A stretch of DNA of 6,792 nt from Syntrophomonadaceae bacterium. Lineage in GTDB: Bacteria > Bacillota > Dethiobacteria > DTU022. The translations under genes and the position numbers were made by a program. A model generated the notes under the pieces. The model ran no database searches, had not been told where the DNA came from, and saw nothing but the letters and a program-made list of their open reading frames with translations. Location: NCBI GenBank assembly GCA_007119335.1, contig SKPU01000185.1:1-6792 (forward strand), in the 5' to 3' direction. Shown here piece by piece: positions 1-5,404 of this stretch. Within the stretch, counting starts at the first letter, position 1. Each line of letters starts with the position of its first letter.

Positions 1-606
1 CACCGGTGTCTCGGTGTCCGGCCCCACCCGGCCCTGATCCCGGGTCGGCGTTCTGGGGTCATCGGACCCACGGAAGTCGGGGTGAACCCCAACATAGCGC
101 TTAAGTTTCCCCCCTGAAGTCCGGGCATCTTGAGAAATCGCCAGCGAACCTTTATCTAAGCTGCCTTGATCATAAGTTGCTTCTACTGATGATATGTCCT
201 GTGCAAGATAGCCTTCTTCACCTGCATCAGCATCCACACTAACCGCAAATACCTGCTCCGGACCATCAAAGTCGCCTTCATCATTTAACCAAAAGGATGA
301 CGCTACTTCCAGTCCGCGTAATGAATCAGGGTCAGCAACCCACTGACCTTCATTTTGCGATAATAATTCAGCTTTGTTCATTTTGATCAGGTCATGCCGT
401 TGCAGTGACCCAACACCGCTAACCTGGGTTTGATGTTTTCCGGAAGCGCTGCAATCACTCCCAGCCTGCATTTTAATTGATATATCACCGTCCAGGTTAT
501 ACCATTTTTCATACCTGGTGCTGTTTGTTGAAGCTAAAACAGAGGAGCTCAGACTGAGGATGAAGATCAAAGCCATAAATACAGCGACTATACTTTTTGT
601 AGGCAT
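1..606 (-). CDS. Secreted protein of unknown function, partial (C-terminus beyond window)
   Basis: The frame is open from ATG at 606 down to base 1, giving 202 residues with no stop, so the 3' end lies outside the window. Residues 1-26 (MPTKSIVAVFMALIFILSLS and on to SSVLA) form a classic Sec signal peptide with a Lys, a hydrophobic core and a VLA|ST cleavage site, so the product is exported. The mature part is hydrophilic, with an N-terminal WYNLDGDISIKMQAG segment and an acidic stretch around VSVDADAGEEGY; I recognise no family. The last 30 or so visible residues (from about GSDDPRTPTRDQ) are rich in Pro, Asp, Arg and Thr and are encoded by clearly GC-richer DNA, suggesting a disordered linker or a junction with other sequence. 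The start is supported by GGGAGGAA about 10 nt upstream. The gene diverges from feoAB and has its own promoter and long structured leader. Confidence 0.8.
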   Translation of the reverse strand, partial: MPTKSIVAVFMALIFILSLSSSVLASTNSTRYEKWYNLDGDISIKMQAGSDCSASGKHQTQVSGVGSLQRHDLIKMNKAELLSQNEGQWVADPDSLRGLEVASSFWLNDEGDFDGPEQVFAVSVDADAGEEGYLAQDISSVEATYDQGSLDKGSLAISQDARTSGGKLKRYVGVHPDFRGSDDPRTPTRDQGRVGPDTETPV

Positions 607-794
607 TTATTGCACTTCCTCCCTGATATAAAGTGCTAGCAATCAACTATTTCTCTATTTATATTTCTTTTTAAGTTTGTTGATTGCCGCAGCCGGTCCT
701 TTCAATTCAGTTTTTCGTCCACCGGCAGTCAACCGCAACCTGCCTGACCTTACCGGTTTCCCACTTAATTAACTATTTATCCAAATTATTCTTG
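607..794 (-). promoter_or_regulatory. Long structured 5' leader, possible cis-regulatory RNA of unknown class
   Basis: This stretch without a gene is the inferred leader of the secreted-protein mRNA. It contains several inverted repeats: ctgcc 740-744 with ggcag 724-728; accggc 721-726 with gccggt 692-697, which shares bases 724-726 with the first pair so that the two stems exclude each other; gcaatcaac 639-647 with gttgattgc 679-687, a perfect 9-bp pair around a 31-nt purine-rich loop in the RNA; and a short hairpin holding the Shine-Dalgarno site. I do not see the signature bases of c-di-GMP-I, SAM-I, cobalamin, TPP, glycine or T-box leaders. The alternative pairings are seen in the sequence; a regulatory role is inference. 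Confidence 0.4.
612..636 (-). promoter_or_regulatory. Hairpin presenting the ribosome binding site of the secreted-protein gene
   Basis: gcactt (612-617) and aagtgc (631-636) are perfect inverted repeats. In the minus-strand RNA they enclose a 13-nt loop holding most of the Shine-Dalgarno sequence AGGGAGG (624-618). The site lies about 10 nt before the ATG at 606. Placing the ribosome site inside a hairpin is compatible with translational control coupled to the upstream 639-687 stem. Confidence 0.5.
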
Positions 795-800
795 CTCAAT

Positions 801-829
801 ATTATATTTCAATACTTATGTTTTGTCAA
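801..829 (-). promoter_or_regulatory. Consensus sigma-A promoter of the secreted-protein gene
   Basis: On the minus strand TTGACA (829-824) and TATAAT (806-801) are separated by exactly 17 nt, a perfect match to the housekeeping consensus. Transcription should begin near 794, leaving an untranslated leader of roughly 190 nt before the ATG at 606. Such a strong promoter with a long leader suggests control after initiation. Confidence 0.8.
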
Positions 830-865
830 AAAATTCGATTGCTGTTAGCATTTTAAAAATAAAGC

Positions 866-894
866 TTGACATAAGCAGGAGATAACTTTAAAAT
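866..894 (+). promoter_or_regulatory. feoAB promoter
   Basis: TTGACA (866-871) and TAAAAT (889-894) with a 17-nt spacer match the sigma-A consensus at 11 of 12 bases. Initiation is expected near 901, inside the first palindrome at 895-912. Its divergent partner begins at 829, leaving only about 36 bp between the two -35 boxes. Confidence 0.8.
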
Positions 895-912
895 AGTTAG
901 TGTAAACTAACT
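895..912 (+). promoter_or_regulatory. Palindromic operator 1 at the feoAB start site
   Basis: AGTTAGTGTAAACTAACT is an inverted repeat (AGTTAGT / ACTAACT, 4-nt centre) that abuts the -10 box and covers the expected transcription start. A repressor bound here would block initiation. Size, AT-rich TTAG/CTAA arms and placement before feoAB fit a DtxR/MntR/IdeR-type metalloregulator site better than a 19-bp Fur box, but the regulator is inferred. Confidence 0.7.
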
Positions 913-964
913 GGCTGATTGATAATCTCGTTAATGTAGAAAAAACCTATTTTTAGGGATATTT

Positions 965-980
965 GTTAGTGTAAACTAAC
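965..980 (+). promoter_or_regulatory. Palindromic operator 2 in the feoA leader
   Basis: GTTAGTGTAAACTAAC is repeated here with all 16 bases identical to the core of operator 1, starting 69 bp further downstream and 35 nt before the feoA ATG. The exact repetition makes a protein binding site much more likely than chance. Two sites could allow cooperative binding, looping, or a roadblock to transcription. Confidence 0.65.
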
Positions 981-998
981 TGAATTCCGAGTTTAGAT

Positions 999-1004
999 GA
1001 GGAG
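999..1004 (+). promoter_or_regulatory. feoA ribosome binding site
   Basis: GAGGAG lies 10 nt before ATG 1015. It overlaps the in-frame ATG at 997, which has no Shine-Dalgarno sequence of its own, so it decides for the shorter 82-residue product. Confidence 0.65.
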
Positions 1005-1014
1005 CGTGCCTAAA

Positions 1015-1263
1015 ATGACCAATATGCCTGCAGGCGATCTACTGCAAAAAACGCTACCATTGATTGAACTTTCTCCTGGTATACAGGGAACAATTATGGA
1101 AGTTCCTGAAAACCCACTGATGTATCCACTCGGTCTCAGACCCGGGAAAGAGATTCTTTGCAAGGGTTGCCAGCTGTTTGGCGGGCCGCTGCTGGTAAAA
1201 GTAGATGACAGGCAAATTGCTCTGAGCCGTCTGTTAGCAGAAAAGATAATTGTCAGCCTCTGA
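1015..1263 (+). CDS. feoA: Ferrous iron transport protein FeoA
   Basis: A small cytoplasmic SH3-like partner of the FeoB iron channel; FeoA proteins bind FeoB and support Fe(II) uptake, though their exact role is unsettled. At 82 residues it has the family's usual length (about 75-90). Visible family features are LSPGIQGTIMEV (residues 19-30), the LGLRPGKEI turn (39-47) and the FGGPLLVKVDDRQIALSR strand-turn-strand region ending in ALSRLLAEKIIV. A CKGC motif at 49-52 sits where most FeoA proteins have no cysteine pair. An upstream in-frame ATG at 997 would add six residues but lacks a ribosome site. The stop TGA is 2 nt before the feoB ATG, so translation is very probably coupled. Family assignment is firm; a special role of the cysteines is inference. 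Confidence 0.93.
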   Translation: MTNMPAGDLLQKTLPLIELSPGIQGTIMEVPENPLMYPLGLRPGKEILCKGCQLFGGPLLVKVDDRQIALSRLLAEKIIVSL

Positions 1264-1265
1264 TT

Positions 1266-3098
1266 ATGGAGAAGAAAAATCAGATGAAGCATACCGTATT
1301 ATTGATGGGCACTCCTAACGTCGGTAAAAGTGTCATTTTCAATTACCTGACCGGTTTAAACGTCAGGGTCGCTAATTATACCGGAACAACAGTAGATTAT
1401 GCCCGCGGATTGATCAACCTAAATGGTCAAGCCGTCGATTTAATCGACGTCCCTGGGACATATTCGCTTTGTGCAACCTGTGAAGCAGAAGAAGTAGCTG
1501 TAAATATGGTCTGCGGAAAAACCGCAGCGGACTGTGTTCGCCCTGTTTCTTCCTCCTGCTGCAGTCCTGCGTCTGATACCGCTAAACATGATCCGTCAGC
1601 AGAAAAACCATCCCTGCTTGTATATGTTTTAGATGCCCGCAATTTTGAAGGCGGGCTTTACCTGCTTTTACAGCTTTTAGAACTTGACGTCCCGCTGATA
1701 ATAGCTCTGAACCGGGGTGATCTGGCCAGGGAGAAAGGTTTCCTGGTAGATGTTAATGCACTCGTTTCTGCCCTGAATGTGCCGGTTGTCCCCACTGTTG
1801 CTATCACCGGTGAAGGGCTTGAACAGCTGGAGAAGGAAATTTCCGCAGCTTTGAACAAAAATCCCGGGCAAAAGACAGCGCTCGATCATGAACGGGAAAT
1901 CCAGAATCTTTCAGCCAGCTGGGAAAAGGTTGAAACCCTGACCTCCCAGGTTTTGCGCCGGATAAGTCCAACCGGTAGCCCTCACAGTGAAGAATGGGAC
2001 CGCCGTCTGACCAACCCCTGGCCCGGCCTGCCCCTGGCCGCCGTTATCTTAGCAGTTATTTTCATGGCCGTGGTAGGGGTTGGAATGGGGCTGCGCCAGT
2101 TCATCCTCCTCCCTTTGTTTAACCTTCTGATCATACCTCCGATCGTTAACCTGGTTACCGAAGTTGTCCCGGCCGGAGTAATTCAGAATATATTTATCGG
2201 TGAATACGGCTTTTTGGTCAAAGGACTGGAATGGCCTTTCACCCTGGTCCTGCCTTACGTCCTTTCTTTTTATACGGTTCTCAGCCTGGTTGAAGATAGC
2301 GGATACCTCCCCAGGTTGGCTCTTTTGCTGGATGGCCTTTTTAACCGGATCGGACTGCCCGGTTCGGGTATAATTCCCTTAATGATCGGATATGGGTGCG
2401 GAATTCCTGCTATCATGGGGACCAGGGCCCTTGGTTCACATAAAGAGAGGATGATTGTTACGATATTAATCTGCCTGGCAGTGCCCTGCATATCACAGAC
2501 AGGAGCTTTTATTTCTCTGCTCGCTGCCCGTTCGATAACGGTCATGCTCGCTGTATTCATATTTGGCTTCCTGGTTATGATCACTGCCGGACTTTTATTA
2601 AACCGTTATCTTGAAGGTGATCGCCAGGCTACTTTAACGGAAATCCCAGATTTGCTATTGCCCCGCTTCAATGTAGCCCTCAAGAAGCTCTGGTTACGAA
2701 TGAAACTTTACATTACAGATGGAGCCCTGCCCATGATTGGTGCAGTAGCCCTGGCCTCAGTGCTCTATGAAACCGGTTTAATGGCTGCCTGGGGCAAAGC
2801 GATCAGTCCCCTGGTTACCGGCTGGCTCCGATTGCCGGAAGCAGCTGCAGCGCCCCTGGCTCTCGGCGTCCTCCGCAGAGAACTTGCTGTCCTCCCGCTG
2901 CTCGATATGGAATTAACCACCCTCCAGCTTTTTACCGGTGCAGTGGTCGGCCTTTTCTACGTACCCTGTATAGCTATTGTGGCTACTGTGGCCAGGGAAT
3001 TTAAACTTTCCACAGCGGTGGCAATCCTGCTTATAACCACTTTGCTGGCCTTTTTTGCAGGAGGTATTGTAACCAGGATCGGATCTTTGCTTTTCTAA
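1266..3098 (+). CDS. feoB: Ferrous iron transport protein FeoB (GTPase-permease)
   Basis: An inner-membrane Fe(II) transporter with an N-terminal GTPase domain and a polytopic permease, second gene of feoAB. Visible motifs are G1 GTPNVGKS (15-22), G2 region NYTGTT (37-42), G3 DVPG (61-64), G4-like NRGD (149-152) and G5-like TVAITGEG (177-184), then a helical spacer, the WDRRLTNPWPGLP entry (244-256) and about eight membrane helices to the C-terminus. Two Gate-like segments are present: GYGCGIPAIMGTRALG and GVLRRELAVLPLL, followed by FYVPCIAIVA. At 610 residues it is shorter than many FeoBs and has no C-terminal extension. Oddities are the NRGD G4 motif (usually NMMD or NKxD) and a Ser/Cys-rich insert around residues 83-116. 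ATG 1266 follows the feoA stop by 2 nt; ATG 1284, with GGAG 12 nt upstream, is an alternative start. Transport of Mn(II) rather than Fe(II) cannot be excluded. Confidence 0.94.
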   Translation: MEKKNQMKHTVLLMGTPNVGKSVIFNYLTGLNVRVANYTGTTVDYARGLINLNGQAVDLIDVPGTYSLCATCEAEEVAVNMVCGKTAADCVRPVSSSCCSPASDTAKHDPSAEKPSLLVYVLDARNFEGGLYLLLQLLELDVPLIIALNRGDLAREKGFLVDVNALVSALNVPVVPTVAITGEGLEQLEKEISAALNKNPGQKTALDHEREIQNLSASWEKVETLTSQVLRRISPTGSPHSEEWDRRLTNPWPGLPLAAVILAVIFMAVVGVGMGLRQFILLPLFNLLIIPPIVNLVTEVVPAGVIQNIFIGEYGFLVKGLEWPFTLVLPYVLSFYTVLSLVEDSGYLPRLALLLDGLFNRIGLPGSGIIPLMIGYGCGIPAIMGTRALGSHKERMIVTILICLAVPCISQTGAFISLLAARSITVMLAVFIFGFLVMITAGLLLNRYLEGDRQATLTEIPDLLLPRFNVALKKLWLRMKLYITDGALPMIGAVALASVLYETGLMAAWGKAISPLVTGWLRLPEAAAAPLALGVLRRELAVLPLLDMELTTLQLFTGAVVGLFYVPCIAIVATVAREFKLSTAVAILLITTLLAFFAGGIVTRIGSLLF

Positions 3099-3102
3099 AA
3101 GA

Positions 3103-3134
3103 ATATAACAGGAATCTGAAATATCCTGTTATAT
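3103..3134. terminator. Hairpin between convergent feoB and DUF362 genes, possible terminator
   Basis: ATATAACAGGA (3103-3113) and TCCTGTTATAT (3124-3134) form a perfect 11-bp stem with a 10-nt loop, starting 5 nt after the feoB stop. No T-run follows on the plus strand; on the minus strand a short TTCTTTTAG tract follows. The position suits a (bidirectional) terminator or a 3'-end stabiliser, but the missing U-tract keeps confidence modest. Confidence 0.45.
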
Positions 3135-3311
3135 ATGTTAAGCAGTATTTTATATTATAAGCATGCTGACCTTTCCTCAGTGCCTTGCTCCGCCTTTCCT
3201 GCCGTTATTTCCTGGTTCGCCCGCGCTGCTTTTAGCGCTGCCTTGTTTGTCATTGCCCTGTCCTTTGGCGTAGCGGTGATCCAAACCGGGGCCATGCGCC
3301 GTACATTTTAA
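3135..3311 (+). other. GC-richer convergent spacer with a possible 58-residue membrane peptide ORF
   Basis: From about 3180 this spacer is visibly GC-richer than its surroundings. In one plus frame ATG 3135 to TAA 3309-3311 encodes 58 residues whose second half (FARAAFSAALFVIALSFGVA, then VIQTGAMRRTF) looks like one membrane helix ending in a basic tail. No Shine-Dalgarno sequence precedes ATG 3135 or the in-frame GTG 3180, and the ORF ends exactly where the opposite gene's stop begins. The opposite strand is also open in two frames here, as expected of GC-rich DNA. It could be a small gene, the remnant of a membrane protein, or chance; I do not assign a function. Confidence 0.25.
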
Positions 3312-4220
3312 CTAACCCTGCTCAAGGATGCTGCGAATTTTAGAGGCATAATTTTCACTTTCAGCATCACCTGAGATCAGTTCAATCTCGCCGGGATGAG
3401 CTGCTCCAAGACCCAGTTCAACTGCCCTGGCAATTTGTTCTTGTTTAAATATTGCGGTATCCATGATTTCAGGGGTTGACCCGAGCTCTTTTAAGATGGC
3501 GACTCCTACCGCATCAATAGCAACAGGATCTGTTCCGGCCAAGAATAAATCCGCGCGTTTTCTTGTCCCGGTCATCGGGCCTTGTTCAACAAAGGCTTCC
3601 ATCCCATCCATGATAAAGAGACACGGCTTATAAGCATAATTGACTTCTGCAATCATTTTACCCATGTGGGGTGAGGAGTGGAGCTCTTTCATATAGGTTG
3701 TGCCCGCTTTAGGGATAATTCCCACAGCAAGCTTTAATGCCATAGTGAATATTCCACCAAACTGGTGGGTTTTCAAGCAGGGTGATGCTACTATGCATTC
3801 AGCATCCCGAAGCATCCTGGGCACTTCAAAGCCGTCTTTCCAGTGGCTGCCCGGGGGATTAACTTTAACCATCTCTTCTGCGGGAAGTTCATCAAAGTTG
3901 ATTATCTCTGTTCCAAGTTCTTCAGCAATTTTGTAAGCTCCCAGTTGCTCCATAACTTCAGAAGTTTTAACCGGGCCGCTTCTTTCGCCGATGGTGATTT
4001 TTTCTGCGCCCAGTTCCTGTAAATATTTAATCAGCTCCCGCAAGGTTTCCGGATCAGTAGAACCCGGGTAAGGGTCGGCGGTGTTAAAATTTGGCTTGAG
4101 GATTACTTTTTTGCCCTGGACCGGATTGATGTCGAGCAGCTCTACACTTTTCCTGATCCCCTCCGCCCTTTTACTAGTCTTGACCAGGGATACTTTAGAC
4201 TTTTTAGCAGTGTTCATCAT
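3312..4220 (-). CDS. DUF362 family protein (COG2006-like)
   Basis: A 302-residue protein of the DUF362 family (PF04015), whose biochemical function is unknown. Visible family features are KVILKPNFNTADPYPGSTDP (38-57), IGERSG (77-82), ECIVASPCLKTHQFGGIFTM (141-160) with ALKLAVGIIPK after it, FIMDGMEAFVEQGP (202-215) and LFLAGTDPVAIDAVGVAILKEL (225-246). Many DUF362 proteins carry a C-terminal ferredoxin-like 4Fe-4S pair; this one lacks any CxxCxxC cluster, so it is the stand-alone form. There is no signal peptide or membrane segment, so it should be cytoplasmic. The start is well supported by AGGAGG (4234-4229) 8 nt before ATG 4220; a second ATG follows immediately. It lies last of three minus-strand genes, 174 nt after the acetyltransferase gene. 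Family call firm, role unknown. Confidence 0.88.
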   Translation of the reverse strand: MMNTAKKSKVSLVKTSKRAEGIRKSVELLDINPVQGKKVILKPNFNTADPYPGSTDPETLRELIKYLQELGAEKITIGERSGPVKTSEVMEQLGAYKIAEELGTEIINFDELPAEEMVKVNPPGSHWKDGFEVPRMLRDAECIVASPCLKTHQFGGIFTMALKLAVGIIPKAGTTYMKELHSSPHMGKMIAEVNYAYKPCLFIMDGMEAFVEQGPMTGTRKRADLFLAGTDPVAIDAVGVAILKELGSTPEIMDTAIFKQEQIARAVELGLGAAHPGEIELISGDAESENYASKIRSILEQG

Positions 4221-4394
4221 AAATAATGCCTCCTATTAATTATCCAACTGCACTAGACTTTGCAAGGCTCAGGATATCACAAAGCAGCAGGTGGAACAAG
4301 CTGGAGTTCATGTTGGCAATATGCAATGAATGCCGCATAAAAGCTACAATGACCCGGAAATCAATCTCTATAGAGTGACCGGCTGATAGATAGA
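4221..4394 (-). other. Intergenic spacer between GNAT and DUF362 genes
   Basis: Apart from the DUF362 ribosome site there is no convincing promoter, terminator or gene. The only symmetry I note is the small palindrome ctctatagag near 4366-4375. No hairpin with a T-run follows the acetyltransferase stop, so readthrough into the DUF362 gene is possible. Confidence 0.4.
4229..4234 (-). promoter_or_regulatory. Ribosome binding site of the DUF362 gene
   Basis: A perfect AGGAGG on the minus strand, 8 nt before ATG 4220, fixes the first of the two tandem ATG codons as the start. Confidence 0.8.
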
Positions 4395-5267
4395 TCAGTA
4401 TAAGCTTTTTTCCATTACTAAAAATTGTTCGGTCTCATATTTGCCAAAAGTATCTTCCAGGTATGACTGCAGAACTGCGTACTGCTTTTGAAGCAGATTA
4501 AAACTATAGTACTGATACCCTTCCTCTGCCCACTGGTTGAACATTAGTAGCAGGGAGGGCAGGTCTTCAAGCGGTGCATCTAAATACCCTAAGACCAGGT
4601 GGTTATCTTTTTTATCTTTGACCACCACCATCATCCCCCGCCGAAGACCCTGGCCGGAGATTAGATAAACCTCTTCTCTTTTAATTGCCTCTAACAGATC
4701 CTGATCAGTAAGGATGCGGCAGTAAAATCCGGGGTAAAACATCAAACCATTTAAAGCTTCAGAAGCAGGTCCAGATGATATAAAATTTTTGATATCAGCC
4801 AGGTCTGATTCAGAACAGAGCTTAAAAGTTATGGAGTTTTCGGGAGTAGCGCATGCAGTGCGGTTTAGCATTGCCTGGTAAATGATTTGCCGCTTTGCCC
4901 CGTTAACCGAAAAGCCCAACCCCTCGGCCACCCCTAAAGCCTGGTAATTATCCGGCGCTGTGAGCAGCCGAACAACCTTCAAGCCCTCACTCCTCGCCAC
5001 TTCAAGCAGGTAACTGTTTAATTTATAGGCAATACCCTGCCTCCGGTAGTCCGGATGAACACGCATGCCATGGAGCCAACCTTCAGCTGCAGACAAGAAA
5101 GAAAGGGCACAACAAGCTACCAGATCGCCTTCATGCCAAACCAGGTAAAGACCCCCGGATTCTTCTTTAATCCATCGGTCGACTACCCGGTCGAGATAAT
5201 CATTTTGAAAATAGAGACTTAAGTTTACTATGGCTTCTTTATCAACAGGGGTTGCTTTTGTAATCAT
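4395..5267 (-). CDS. GNAT family N-acetyltransferase with additional C-terminal domain
   Basis: A probable acetyl-CoA-dependent acyltransferase of 290 residues, about twice a single GNAT domain. Residues 1-135 are the catalytic GNAT fold: ITKATPVDKEAIVNL start, LYLVWHEGDLVACCAL strands (40-55), and motif A MRVHPDYRRQGIAYKL (68-83), whose R-R-Q-G-I-A turn is the canonical pyrophosphate-binding loop. Then LTAPDNYQALGVAEGLGF (about 102-119) gives the usual NxxxxxxxxxxGF motif B. Residues from about 135 on resemble a second, degenerate GNAT-like half without an RxxGxA loop; this is inference. The acceptor substrate cannot be read from sequence. ATG 5267 is preferred; an in-frame TTG at 5276 would add three residues, and neither has a good Shine-Dalgarno sequence. 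It lies 137 nt after the sigma-PilO gene and 174 nt before the DUF362 gene, all on the minus strand. Confidence 0.88.
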   Translation of the reverse strand: MITKATPVDKEAIVNLSLYFQNDYLDRVVDRWIKEESGGLYLVWHEGDLVACCALSFLSAAEGWLHGMRVHPDYRRQGIAYKLNSYLLEVARSEGLKVVRLLTAPDNYQALGVAEGLGFSVNGAKRQIIYQAMLNRTACATPENSITFKLCSESDLADIKNFISSGPASEALNGLMFYPGFYCRILTDQDLLEAIKREEVYLISGQGLRRGMMVVVKDKKDNHLVLGYLDAPLEDLPSLLLMFNQWAEEGYQYYSFNLLQKQYAVLQSYLEDTFGKYETEQFLVMEKSLY

Positions 5268-5302
5268 GAAATTCAAAAGTATCTTACACCGGCCTTTTCC
5301 TG

Positions 5303-5332
5303 ATCAGCTGTCATAAGCATTACACATTTAAA
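5303..5332 (-). promoter_or_regulatory. Weak possible promoter of the acetyltransferase gene
   Basis: Upstream of the acetyltransferase the minus strand carries TTGATA, 17 nt, then TTAAAT (4 of 6 to the -10 consensus); coordinates cover the approximate region. No terminator follows the upstream sigma-like gene, so the gene may instead be read from the riboswitch-controlled promoter. Low confidence. Confidence 0.2.
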
Positions 5333-5404
5333 GCATCCTAAGCTCGGCTATCAACCTGTAATACTAATATTCCAGAGGTAATCGGCAACTCCTGCCCAAT
5401 AGAG

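Noticed and set aside
607..794. Leader of the secreted-protein gene as a second c-di-GMP-I riboswitch.
   Set aside because: It has a GGGAAACC stretch and a GGACGAAA stretch but lacks the conserved GGCAAA, the GACGCAAAGC core and the receptor arm in the right order.
993..1292. Minus-strand 99-codon frame across feoA.
   Set aside because: Antisense to a clear FeoA with its own ribosome site and promoter; the translation is Ser/Pro-rich and unrecognisable.
1427..2584. Several minus-strand open frames of 66-104 codons inside feoB.
   Set aside because: They lie antisense to a well-supported feoB with clear motifs, have no ribosome sites or recognisable domains, and are shadows of its codon use.
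3178..3314. DUF362 frame stays open for about 44 codons after its TAG stop, suggesting amber readthrough or pyrrolysine.
   Set aside because: The protein already ends at a normal family length, the extra codons give a Gly/Lys-rich peptide with no known domain, and GC-rich DNA is open in several frames here.
4226..4378. Plus-strand 50-codon ORF (MPPINYPTAL...) with a CNEC motif between the acetyltransferase and DUF362 genes.
   Set aside because: No ribosome site, it starts inside the DUF362 gene's Shine-Dalgarno region on the other strand, and the composition is not protein-like.
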